Assembly (NCBI RefSeq): GCF_006443095.1 | Contig: NZ_VFWZ01000011.1 | Location: 213,160 to 277,159 of the forward strand | Direction of reading: 5' to 3' | DNA: 64,000 nt | DNA from: Aquimarina algicola | Lineage (GTDB): Bacteria > Bacteroidota > Bacteroidia > Flavobacteriales > Flavobacteriaceae | Shown here: in pieces, positions 8,777 through 16,728 of the stretch | How the letters are laid out: each line of letters opens with the position of its first letter | How positions within the stretch are numbered: the stretch's first letter is position 1 | Notes under the pieces: generated by a model | Seen by the model: the letters and a program-made list of their open reading frames with translations, nothing else | Told to the model about the DNA's origin: nothing | The model's database searches: none | Made by a program: the position numbers and the translations under genes

Positions 8777-8784
8777 TACTTTTG
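8777..8784 (+). promoter_or_regulatory. Putative -7 element of gcvP
   Basis: TACTTTTG matches the Bacteroidota -7 consensus TAnnTTTG, 29 bases before the gcvP ATG. A TTG lies at 8750-8752 with a 24-base spacer, slightly longer than usual, so the -33 element is uncertain. Confidence 0.4.
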
Positions 8785-8813
8785 CCCCATAATTCTCAAC
8801 TGATTTTCTTGCT

Positions 8814-11669
8814 ATGAAAACTGACTCTTTTAAATTGCGCCATATAGGGCCATCAGAAAGGGATTTGCGTGACATGTTAACCACCATAAAAGCAGATTCT
8901 ATTGAACAATTAATTTATGAAACTGTTCCGGATGACATCCTTTTAAAAGAGCCACTGGCACTGGCTCCTTCAATGAGTGAACAAGAGTATTCTGCTCACA
9001 TCCAAAAACTATCATCCAAAAATAAAGTATACAAGACGTATATAGGATTAGGATATCATGAAGCATGTCTACCCCCTGTAATTCAAAGAAATATTTTAGA
9101 AAACCCAGGTTGGTATACAGCATATACGCCATATCAGGCAGAAATTGCCCAAGGTAGATTAGAAGCACTACTCAATTACCAAACCATGATCTGTGACTTA
9201 ACAGGTATGGAACTTGCGAATGCTTCATTATTAGATGAGAGTACAGCCGCAGCAGAAGCAATGACAATGCTATTTGCTGTAAGATCTCGAGAACAGAAAA
9301 AAAATAACACTAACAAATTCTTTGTTTCAGAAGAAATCTTACCTCAAACATTATCCTTACTACAAACCAGAGCGATCCCTCTTGATATAGAACTTGTAGT
9401 TGGTGACCATGAGCAATTTGATTTTTCAAAAGAATTTTATGGTGCAATCCTTCAATATCCTGGTAAATCGGGTCAAGTATATGACTATGCAAATTTTGTC
9501 GAAAAAGCACATGCTGAAGAAATAAAGGTAGCTGTAGCAGCAGATATTTTAAGTCTTGTTACTTTAAAATCTCCAGGAAGCTTTGATGCAGATGTAGTTG
9601 TAGGAACAACACAAAGATTTGGTATTCCTCTTGGATATGGCGGTCCTCATGCGGCATTTTTTGCAACAAGATCTGCATACAAAAGAAATATTCCCGGAAG
9701 GATAATTGGTGTAACTCAAGACACAAACGGTAATCGTGCATTACGTATGGCTCTTCAAACCAGAGAGCAGCATATCAAACGTGACAAAGCCACTTCTAAT
9801 ATATGTACAGCTCAAGTACTTCTTGCTGTAATGGCAGGTATGTATGCAGTATATCATGGACCAGAAGGACTTCAATACATTGCTTCAAAAGTTCATAACT
9901 CTGCCACTACTCTAAGCGATTCAATAGAACAATTAGGATTTTCTCAGCTTAATTCTATTTATTTTGATACGTTAAGAATAACAGCAGATGCTCAAAAAAT
10001 AAGAGAAATCGCAGAAACCAAAGAGGTAAACTTCTATTATCCTGATTCAAAAACAATTGTAATTTCTCTTAATGAAGCAACTACAATTACTAATTTAAAT
10101 ACAATCATTTCGATTTTTGCTAAAGCTGCAAATAAAGAAACTATAGAGATAAAAGAAATTAATCCTGGCGAAAATATCCAGGAAAACATTAAGAGAAATA
10201 GTGAGTTTCTTACAAATGAAGTATTTAACTCTTATCATTCTGAAACAGAACTGATGAGATACATCAAAAAGCTTGAACGCAAAGATTTATCTCTAAATCA
10301 TTCAATGATCCCTCTTGGGTCTTGTACAATGAAGCTTAATGCTGCTTCAGAGATGCTCCCTCTTAGTGATCCACAATGGGGCAATATACACCCATTCGTT
10401 CCTATTGAACAGGCTGAAGGGTACAAAGAGATTTTAAACAAACTCGAAGAACAACTAACAGAGATCACCGGATTTGCTGCAACATCCTTACAACCCAATT
10501 CTGGAGCACAAGGAGAGTTTGCAGGACTAATGGTTATAAGAGCATATCATGAATCTAGAGGTGATCATCATCGCAATATATGCTTAATACCATCTTCTGC
10601 TCATGGTACTAACCCTGCTTCTGCTGTAATGGCAGGAATGAAAGTAGTAGTGACCAAAGCTACAGAAGAAGGTAATATTGATGTAGAAGATTTAAGAGAA
10701 AAAGCACTTTTGCATAAAGACAATTTAGCAGCTTTAATGGTTACATACCCTTCTACTCATGGAGTATATGAATCTGCTATTAGAGAAATAACAGCAATTA
10801 TACATAAAAATGGTGGCCAGGTATATATGGATGGAGCCAATATGAATGCACAAGTAGGGATCACACATCCTGGTGCTATTGGAGCCGATGTTTGCCACCT
10901 TAATCTACATAAAACATTTGCCATACCTCATGGTGGTGGTGGTCCCGGTGTTGGTCCTATTTGTATTGCAAAACAATTAGCTCCTTTTTTACCAGGCAAT
11001 CCGATAATCAAAACTGGAGGTACAGAAGCTATATCTGCAATATCAGCAGCTCCATGGGGTTCTGCATTAGCTTGTTTAATTTCTTATGGATATATAACTA
11101 TGCTTGGTGCAGAAGGTTTAAGAAATGCAACTGAATATGCTATTTTAAATGCTAATTATATAAAAGAACGATTAGATGGGCATTACGATGTGTTGTATGT
11201 TGGAGAAAAAGGCAGAGCAGCTCATGAGATGATTGTAGATTGTAGGCCTTTTAAAACTAATGGTATTGAAGTAACTGATATTGCCAAAAGACTAATGGAT
11301 TATGGCTTTCATGCGCCAACAGTTTCTTTTCCTGTAGCAGGAACGATAATGATAGAACCGACCGAAAGCGAGAGCAAAGCCGAACTAGATCGTTTTTGTG
11401 ATGCCATGATCTCTATAAGAAGTGAAATCGCAGAAGCTAGTGCAGATAATACAAATAATGTAATGAAAAATGCTCCTCATACTCTAGCAATGCTTACAGC
11501 AGATTCATGGGATTTTCCTTACTCAAGAGAACAAGCTGCCTATCCATTATCATATGTAGCTGATAATAAATTCTGGCCTACTGTTCGCCGTGTAGATGAT
11601 GCTTATGGAGACAGAAATTTAATCTGTACCTGCACTCCTATCGAAGAATATATAGAAGCAGAAGTTTAA
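8814..11669 (+). CDS. gcvP: Glycine dehydrogenase (decarboxylating), glycine cleavage P-protein
   Basis: A 951-residue single-chain P-protein, the PLP enzyme that decarboxylates glycine and passes the aminomethyl group to lipoyl-H protein. The N-terminal half starts with the family motif FKLRHIGPSE and contains IGLGYHEACLPPVIQRN and the YQAEIAQGRLEALLN region. The C-terminal half contains SMIPLGSCTMKLNA and the PLP lysine at about residue 700 in NLHKTFAIPHGGGGPG. The length is normal for the fused alpha-beta form. It is transcribed alone here and followed by a strong hairpin terminator. The other glycine cleavage genes are not in the window. Confidence 0.98.
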   Translation: MKTDSFKLRHIGPSERDLRDMLTTIKADSIEQLIYETVPDDILLKEPLALAPSMSEQEYSAHIQKLSSKNKVYKTYIGLGYHEACLPPVIQRNILENPGWYTAYTPYQAEIAQGRLEALLNYQTMICDLTGMELANASLLDESTAAAEAMTMLFAVRSREQKKNNTNKFFVSEEILPQTLSLLQTRAIPLDIELVVGDHEQFDFSKEFYGAILQYPGKSGQVYDYANFVEKAHAEEIKVAVAADILSLVTLKSPGSFDADVVVGTTQRFGIPLGYGGPHAAFFATRSAYKRNIPGRIIGVTQDTNGNRALRMALQTREQHIKRDKATSNICTAQVLLAVMAGMYAVYHGPEGLQYIASKVHNSATTLSDSIEQLGFSQLNSIYFDTLRITADAQKIREIAETKEVNFYYPDSKTIVISLNEATTITNLNTIISIFAKAANKETIEIKEINPGENIQENIKRNSEFLTNEVFNSYHSETELMRYIKKLERKDLSLNHSMIPLGSCTMKLNAASEMLPLSDPQWGNIHPFVPIEQAEGYKEILNKLEEQLTEITGFAATSLQPNSGAQGEFAGLMVIRAYHESRGDHHRNICLIPSSAHGTNPASAVMAGMKVVVTKATEEGNIDVEDLREKALLHKDNLAALMVTYPSTHGVYESAIREITAIIHKNGGQVYMDGANMNAQVGITHPGAIGADVCHLNLHKTFAIPHGGGGPGVGPICIAKQLAPFLPGNPIIKTGGTEAISAISAAPWGSALACLISYGYITMLGAEGLRNATEYAILNANYIKERLDGHYDVLYVGEKGRAAHEMIVDCRPFKTNGIEVTDIAKRLMDYGFHAPTVSFPVAGTIMIEPTESESKAELDRFCDAMISIRSEIAEASADNTNNVMKNAPHTLAMLTADSWDFPYSREQAAYPLSYVADNKFWPTVRRVDDAYGDRNLICTCTPIEEYIEAEV

Positions 11670-11697
11670 AATAATCACTTACTGCAAATTTATCACC

Positions 11698-11736
11698 AAA
11701 GAGGCAACCTATTATAATAGTGTTGTCTCTTTTTTT
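11698..11736 (+). terminator. Intrinsic terminator of gcvP
   Basis: An 11-bp stem with one G-T pair joins AAAGAGGCAAC (11698-11708) to GTTGTCTCTTT (11722-11732), followed by a T run. It lies 29 bases after the gcvP stop. Confidence 0.85.
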
Positions 11737-11746
11737 AAATCCTATT

Positions 11747-12099
11747 ATGAACGATATCAAATCCAGAGAAGACTTAGAACTTTTACTGCAATTATTTTAT
11801 AATCATGCATTAAAAGAGAGTTCTTTACCAAAATCGCAAAAATAGATCTCAAAGAACATATCCCGCATATTGTGGATTTTTGGGAACAACAACTATTTAG
11901 AACAATCGGGTATAAAAAAAATGTAATTGAAATCCATCAACATCTACATGACCAAAAAGAAATCGAAAAACTTCATTTTGATACATGGTTATCGTTGTTC
12001 AATACAGTGGTAGATGATAACTTTCACGGAATAAATGCTAATTTAATTAAAACAAGAGCACTTTCTATAGCAACTGTGCTCCAATTAAAAGTGAAATAA
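11747..12099 (+). pseudogene. Group III truncated haemoglobin, interrupted by a frameshift
   Basis: From ATG 11747 the first frame reads MNDIKSREDLELLLQLFYNH then leaves the family and stops at 11843-11845. Shifting frame at about 11816-11820 (GAGAG) gives FFTKIAKIDLKEHIPHIVDF, then WEQQLF, HLHDQ, LHFDTWLSLF and RALSIATVLQLK, stopping at 12099. Together these reproduce the whole of a group III truncated haemoglobin (about 118 residues). The His in HLHDQ lies 13 residues before the Trp of FDTW, the spacing expected for proximal HisF8 and TrpG8. A single lost base, as in GAn-GAG-TTC, explains the break. This is either a recent pseudogene or a sequencing error. Confidence 0.85.
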
Positions 12100-12105
12100 A
12101 TAGTC

Positions 12106-12199
12106 AATTTTATATTCAAAACATCAAACTGAACATTGTAAAACATATTATGCATGCATAGCAAACTAATGTACAATATGTACTTTACAATATAAAATT
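12106..12199. repeat. Inverted repeat region before the KAS III gene
   Basis: AATTTTATATT at 12106-12116 is the perfect reverse complement of AATATAAAATT at 12189-12199. Between them lie a second ATTGTA/TACAAT pair and the palindrome ATGCATGCAT. The whole gap between the broken globin and the KAS III gene could fold into an extended structure or hold regulator sites. Confidence 0.55.
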
Positions 12200-12212
12200 C
12201 AATTTGACACTC

Positions 12213-13271
12213 ATGAATAGTAAGATAATAGGCACGGGAAGCTATATTCCTAAAGAGATAGAAAAAAATGAAGATTTTATAAATCATCAGTTTTTTAATG
12301 AAAATGGGGTCTTAATACCACAAAATAACACTACGATCATCAACAAATTTGAACAAATTACGGGCATTGAAGAACGTAGATATGCTTCTAACCAACAAAA
12401 TACTTCTGACTTGGCATTTCTTTCTGCAAAAGAAGCTATTAAAGATGCTAAAATTGATCCAGAAGAGCTTGATTATATTATTGTCGCTCATAATTTTGGC
12501 GATGTTCATAAAAATGGCGCACAGGCTGATACCGTACCAAGTCTAGCTGCAAGAGTAAAACACAAATTAAAAATTAAAAATCCATACTGCGTAGCATATG
12601 ATGTTCTTTTTGGCTGCCCGGGTTGGATAGAAGGTATTATACAGGCACATCTTTTTCTAAAAAGTAATAGTGCAAAAAAATGCCTTGTTATAGGAGCCGA
12701 GACTTTATCTCGAGTTATCGATAAACATGATCGCGACTCTATGATCTATTCTGATGGGTCTGGAGCAACAATATTAGAAACCACAACAGCTCCGGGTGGT
12801 ATTGTCTCTTCAATTAGTGCTTCGTATACTTTAGAAGAAAGTAATTTCTTATTTTTTGGTAAAACATATAACAATACTGCCGTTGATGATCAAAAATATA
12901 TCAAAATGTATGGACGTAAAATATATGAATTTGTTTTGAAGCATGTTCCACAAGCAATGAAAGCATGTCTGGATAAAACTGATTATACTATTAATGATAT
13001 TAGTAAAATTATTATTCACCAAGCAAATGAGAAGATGGATGAAGCCATTGTAAACAGATTTTATGGCTTATATAATCAAAGCATGCCAAAAGATATAATG
13101 CCAATGTCTATCCAAAAGTTAGGTAATAGCAGTGTAGCAACTGTTCCTACTCTATATGATCTGATTCTGAAAGGAAAGATTAAAAATCATACTGTTCGTA
13201 AAGGAGATCTTTTATTATTTGCTAGTGTAGGTGCCGGGATGAATATTAATGCATTTCTATATCAACAATAA
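12213..13271 (+). CDS. 3-oxoacyl-[acyl-carrier-protein] synthase III (KAS III) family protein
   Basis: A FabH-fold condensing enzyme of 352 residues. The ATG at 12213 begins MNSKIIGTGSYIP, the usual first strand; a TTG at 12204 would add three residues and is less likely. The catalytic triad is visible: Cys about 135 in LFGCPGW, His about 269 in IIHQAN, and Asn about 305 in LGNSS. The protein is longer than housekeeping FabH near residues 20-40, which suggests a specialised member acting on a particular acyl starter (inference). It is followed by a methyltransferase and a glycosyltransferase on the same strand. Confidence 0.9.
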   Translation: MNSKIIGTGSYIPKEIEKNEDFINHQFFNENGVLIPQNNTTIINKFEQITGIEERRYASNQQNTSDLAFLSAKEAIKDAKIDPEELDYIIVAHNFGDVHKNGAQADTVPSLAARVKHKLKIKNPYCVAYDVLFGCPGWIEGIIQAHLFLKSNSAKKCLVIGAETLSRVIDKHDRDSMIYSDGSGATILETTTAPGGIVSSISASYTLEESNFLFFGKTYNNTAVDDQKYIKMYGRKIYEFVLKHVPQAMKACLDKTDYTINDISKIIIHQANEKMDEAIVNRFYGLYNQSMPKDIMPMSIQKLGNSSVATVPTLYDLILKGKIKNHTVRKGDLLLFASVGAGMNINAFLYQQ

Positions 13272-13345
13272 GCTAAAAAACCTTGCAATGTAATACGGGT
13301 AATCTATGTAATTATTTATTTTTACATCCATAATTACCAAAAACT

Positions 13346-13873
13346 ATGTACGAAGGGTCTTTTCCTCACAAACGATATCAAAAAACATTAGAATTTCTTA
13401 GAGATCATATCCCTGCTCCTGCAAAGGTTTTAGATTTGGGAGTTAAAAATCCTTTTGTAGAATTTATGGAAAAAGAAGGATACACGGTTTCTAATACAAA
13501 AGGTGAAGATTTGGATTTTGACACCAATGCTGTAAAAACAGATGATGCAGAGATTGTAACCGCTTTCGAAATTTTTGAACACCTCATTGCTCCATTTAAT
13601 GTTTTAAGAGATATCAAAGCAGACAAACTTGTTGCATCTGTACCCTTAAAACTATGGTTCTCTCCTGCATACCAAAGCAAAACTGACCCTTGGGACAGGC
13701 ATTACCATGAATTCGAAGATTGGCAATTCGATTGGTTATTAGAAAAATCAGGATGGCAAATTAAAGCACGAGAACAATGGACACATCCTGTAAACAAAAT
13801 AGGAATTAGACCGTTACTTAGATATTTTACTCCAAGATATTATATTGTATATGCAGTACGAAAAACGGCATAA
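13346..13873 (+). CDS. Small SAM-dependent methyltransferase-like protein
   Basis: A 175-residue protein with a shortened class I methyltransferase fold. Residues 27-36 (KVLDLGVKNP) form a variant motif I, and AFEIFEHLIAP at 73-83 resembles the VxxxEVLEHL strand of the Methyltransf_11/23 group. The acidic residue and Gly-rich loop are less regular than usual, and the C-terminal region is truncated compared with full-length relatives. It lies 45 bases before the glycosyltransferase gene, so the two could be co-transcribed. The substrate is unknown. Confidence 0.75.
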   Translation: MYEGSFPHKRYQKTLEFLRDHIPAPAKVLDLGVKNPFVEFMEKEGYTVSNTKGEDLDFDTNAVKTDDAEIVTAFEIFEHLIAPFNVLRDIKADKLVASVPLKLWFSPAYQSKTDPWDRHYHEFEDWQFDWLLEKSGWQIKAREQWTHPVNKIGIRPLLRYFTPRYYIVYAVRKTA

Positions 13874-13917
13874 TACCTATTCTCTGCTAGAAAATTAAAT
13901 ATTAGAATGCACAATAG

Positions 13918-14772
13918 TTGAAGATATATATTATTATACCAGCACATAATGAAGAGCGTTTCATCTCTAAAACGCTACAATCACTTGTTTCGCAAACAAT
14001 ACTTCCTGAAAAAATAATTGTTGTAAATGATAATTCTACTGATCAGACCGAAAATATCGTAAAAGAGTTTGTTTCAAATTATAAGTTTGTATCACTTATC
14101 AACACCTCATCATCTATTGAGCATTTACCTGGCAGTAAAGTAATAAACGCTTTTTATCAGGGACTCCACTCTATAGAAAATGATGATACATACGATATTA
14201 TTTGCAAATTTGATGCAGACCTTATCTTTCCTGATAATTATCTAGAAAAAATATCTTCTCATTTTGCCAGTAACCCAAAGGCAGGAATGATAGGAGGTTT
14301 TTGCTATATAGAAAAAAACAATCAATGGGTTTTAGAGAACCTAACAAACAAAGATCACATAAGAGGAGCTCTAAAAGCATATCGAAAGTCATGTTTCAAG
14401 CAAATTAAAGGACTTGTCCCTGCAATGGGTTGGGATACTATAGACGAATTACTCGCTCAATACCATGGTTGGGAAATAAAAACTGATATTTCTTTAAAAG
14501 TTAAACACCTCAAACCTACAGGAAACACCTATAACCCAAAAGCAAAATATAAACAAGGAGAAGCATTTTATCGAATGCGATATGGTTTTTGGATCACCCT
14601 GCTTGCCTCTGTCAAACTTGCGCTATTAAAAAAACGACCTAAACTTATTGTGGATTACCTAAAAGGGTTTTACAAAGCAAAAAGAAATAAAAGTTCGTTT
14701 CTAGTTACCGAAGAAGAAGGTAAATTCATAAGAAAACTTCGCTGGAATAAAATCAGAAAGAAATTCCTTTAA
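13918..14772 (+). CDS. Glycosyltransferase family 2
   Basis: A 284-residue GT-A fold enzyme. It begins with IIIPAHNEERFI (5-16), then NDNSTDQT (37-44) and FDADLIFPDNYLE (98-110), where Asp-Ala-Asp is the DxD metal and nucleotide-sugar site. WDTIDELLAQYHGW further on fits the ED-containing acceptor site of GT2. The start must be the TTG at 13918, because an in-frame TAG lies directly before it and no other start is available upstream of the first motif. No long membrane domain is present. The acceptor is unknown; lipids or surface glycans are typical. Confidence 0.9.
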   Translation: MKIYIIIPAHNEERFISKTLQSLVSQTILPEKIIVVNDNSTDQTENIVKEFVSNYKFVSLINTSSSIEHLPGSKVINAFYQGLHSIENDDTYDIICKFDADLIFPDNYLEKISSHFASNPKAGMIGGFCYIEKNNQWVLENLTNKDHIRGALKAYRKSCFKQIKGLVPAMGWDTIDELLAQYHGWEIKTDISLKVKHLKPTGNTYNPKAKYKQGEAFYRMRYGFWITLLASVKLALLKKRPKLIVDYLKGFYKAKRNKSSFLVTEEEGKFIRKLRWNKIRKKFL

Positions 14773-14864
14773 TTTCACAGTCAGTACACATCTATAAACT
14801 TGAGATATTCTACTCTCTAATTTTAATTTTGATGAATAATTTTTAATAATTGAACAAAAAACAG

Positions 14865-14878
14865 ACAGACTTGTCTGT
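14865..14878. promoter_or_regulatory. TetR operator upstream of the regulator gene
   Basis: ACAGAC-TT-GTCTGT, a dyad with two perfect 6-bp arms. The identical 14-mer occurs at 15492-15505 before the SDR gene. Its position over the TetR promoter suggests autorepression. Confidence 0.8.
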
Positions 14879-14903
14879 TTTTAAATATTTATTTATATAT
14901 TTG
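14871..14903 (+). promoter_or_regulatory. Putative promoter of the TetR gene, overlapping the operator
   Basis: TTG at 14871-14873 and TATATTTG at 14896-14903 match the Bacteroidota -33 and -7 elements with a 22-base spacer. The TTG lies inside the operator dyad. The ATG at 14908 is only 4 bases after the -7 element, so the transcript would have little or no leader. Confidence 0.6.
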
Positions 14904-14907
14904 TCAC

Positions 14908-15471
14908 ATGAAACATTCTTTAATTAAAGAACATATTATTAAAACAGCTTCAGATCTCTTTTATCAAAAAGGGTACAATCTTACAGGGATAAATGAGATT
15001 ATCAAAGAAGCAGGGATTGCAAAAGCAACCTTATATAGTCATTTTGCTTCAAAAGAAGATATTTGTCTCGCGTATTTAAACTATAAGAATACTACTTTCA
15101 AGAAAGAAATAAAAGCTTTTATAAAAAGTACAGAAGCAGGTAAAGAACAAATCTATGCTTTCTTCTATTTCCTTATGAAGTTTTTTGAGCAAAAAGATTT
15201 CAATGGTTGTTGGTGTATAAATACTGTAGCCGAAATCCCGGTAGAAAATAAAAGAATAAGAAATGAAATTCAAAAACAGAAAGAAGAATTTATAGCTTAC
15301 ATACAAGAAATTATTGAAAAGAATTACAATCAAAATTCTACAAAGGAAAATAATAGTTTAGCAAAGAAAATATATCTATTGTATGAAAGTTCTATTGCCG
15401 AAAGTAAATTACATCAAAATGTATGGCCTATCGAATCTGGACTATCATTATGTAAAAATATAATAAACTAA
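14908..15471 (+). CDS. TetR/AcrR family transcriptional regulator
   Basis: A 187-residue repressor-type protein. The N-terminal helix-turn-helix covers about residues 26-46 (TGINEIIKEAGIAKATLYSH), with the usual FASKED after it. The C-terminal ligand domain contains GCWCINTVAEIP and resembles regulators of the LmrA/YxaF kind, known to bind short palindromes with GAC/GTC arms. Identical dyads lie over its own promoter and before the adjacent SDR gene, so it very likely represses itself and the SDR-CMD operon and responds to a small, perhaps reactive, compound (inference). Confidence 0.93.
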   Translation: MKHSLIKEHIIKTASDLFYQKGYNLTGINEIIKEAGIAKATLYSHFASKEDICLAYLNYKNTTFKKEIKAFIKSTEAGKEQIYAFFYFLMKFFEQKDFNGCWCINTVAEIPVENKRIRNEIQKQKEEFIAYIQEIIEKNYNQNSTKENNSLAKKIYLLYESSIAESKLHQNVWPIESGLSLCKNIIN

Positions 15472-15491
15472 AAAAATTTAAACTAAAAAAG

Positions 15492-15505
15492 ACAGACTTG
15501 TCTGT
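15492..15505. promoter_or_regulatory. TetR operator upstream of the SDR gene
   Basis: A second exact copy of ACAGAC-TT-GTCTGT, 28 bases before the SDR start. Two identical copies in 640 bases, both just upstream of genes, are good evidence for a regulator site. Confidence 0.8.
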
Positions 15506-15533
15506 TCAATATTAATATTTAAATCTTTATAAA

Positions 15534-16280
15534 ATGTCAACATTTAAAAACAAAACAGCCCTAATTATAGGAGGAACAAGTGGAATCGGTAGAGCAACTG
15601 TAAATACGCTTATAGAAGGAGGAGCTACGGTGCACGTTGTGGGCAGAAACACTTCAAAAATTACAGATGCAGAAGGTATTATCAAACATCAATCAGATAT
15701 AACTGATATTAACAGTGTTAATCAATTGGTAGAAACTATTAATGGTCTTGATCGTTTGGATTATTTAGTAAATGCTTCTGGTATATTCGGACCAAAACCA
15801 TTTTTAGATCATACAGTAGAAGATTATGATTCTTATCAAGATCTTAACAGAGGTTTCTTTTTTATTACTCAGGCTGCTGCAAAAAAAATGAAAGAAAATA
15901 ATGAGGGCGCAATAGTAAATGTTGGTTCAATGTGGGCAAAACAAGCAGTAAAAGCAACACCATCGTCTGCATATTCTATGCAAAAAGCAGGACTCCATTC
16001 ATTAACACAACACCTCGCTATGGAATTAGCTGACTACGGAATCAGAGTTAATGCCGTATCACCGGCAGTAGTTGAAACACCTGTGTATGATGGTGTATTT
16101 GGTAGTGCAGAAGAGGCTAAAAAAGCATTAGTGGGATTCAATAATTTTCATCCTATAGGACGAAACGGTACGGCAGAAGATGTTGCAAACAGTATTACTT
16201 TCCTTTTATCTGACAAAGCTTCTTGGGTAACAGGAGCCATATGGGATACTGATGGTGGAGTAATTGCAGGAAGAAATTAA
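15534..16280 (+). CDS. Short-chain dehydrogenase/reductase
   Basis: A 248-residue classical SDR. The cofactor loop is GGTSGIGRA at 13-21, NASG at 80-83 follows, and the catalytic residues are Ser132, Tyr147 and Lys151 (YSMQK). The C-terminal VTGAIWDTDGGVIAGRN is typical. Arg38 after the second strand hints at NADPH. The gene lies under a TetR operator and is followed 33 bases later by a CMD-family gene, a pairing often linked to detoxification of quinones or electrophiles. The substrate is not known. Confidence 0.93.
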   Translation: MSTFKNKTALIIGGTSGIGRATVNTLIEGGATVHVVGRNTSKITDAEGIIKHQSDITDINSVNQLVETINGLDRLDYLVNASGIFGPKPFLDHTVEDYDSYQDLNRGFFFITQAAAKKMKENNEGAIVNVGSMWAKQAVKATPSSAYSMQKAGLHSLTQHLAMELADYGIRVNAVSPAVVETPVYDGVFGSAEEAKKALVGFNNFHPIGRNGTAEDVANSITFLLSDKASWVTGAIWDTDGGVIAGRN

Positions 16281-16312
16281 TAGGATTCAATAATCTAAAA
16301 AAACAAGACATT

Positions 16313-16618
16313 ATGTATGATATGAATAACCTAAAGAAATTAGGTGCATTAGGTAAAAATGCTGATAAGGCAATGAAAGCTTTTCAAGCTTTTGATAGTA
16401 TAGCTCTTGAAGATGGAGCCATCCCGGTTAAATATAAAGAACTAATGGCGGTTGCAGTTGCGCTTACAACGCAATGCCCATATTGCTTAGAAATCCATAA
16501 AGACAAAGCAATAAAAGCTGGCGCTACAGAAGAAGAACTTGCTGAAGTAACGTTTATATCTGCCGCATTACGCGCAGGTGCCGCAGTAGTACATGGTACG
16601 CATCTAATGGAAAAATAA
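16313..16618 (+). CDS. Carboxymuconolactone decarboxylase (AhpD-like) family protein
   Basis: A 101-residue CMD-fold protein. Cys55-Pro-Tyr-Cys58 followed by His62 is the redox and proton-relay motif of AhpD-like members, which act as small peroxidase or disulfide-relay proteins. The helical remainder (ATEEELAEVTFISAALRAGAA split around 70-90) matches the family. The start could be the ATG at 16313 or the one three codons later. It is the second gene of the TetR-controlled pair. Confidence 0.92.
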   Translation: MYDMNNLKKLGALGKNADKAMKAFQAFDSIALEDGAIPVKYKELMAVAVALTTQCPYCLEIHKDKAIKAGATEEELAEVTFISAALRAGAAVVHGTHLMEK

Positions 16619-16650
16619 AAGCTTAATAAAAATCCATAAACAATTGTAAC

Positions 16651-16712
16651 GAATACTCTAAAAATCAAATGAATAATTTAAAAACATATTCATAAATCTT
16701 TTTAGGGTATTC
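16651..16712. repeat. Inverted repeat before the flavin amine oxidase gene
   Basis: GAATACTCTAAAAA (16651-16664) and TTTTTAGGGTATTC (16699-16712) pair over 14 bases with one G-T wobble and a 34-base loop. It could end the SDR-CMD transcript or regulate the next gene. A T run after the right arm is lacking. Confidence 0.5.
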
Positions 16713-16728
16713 TTATTACATTACCTTT

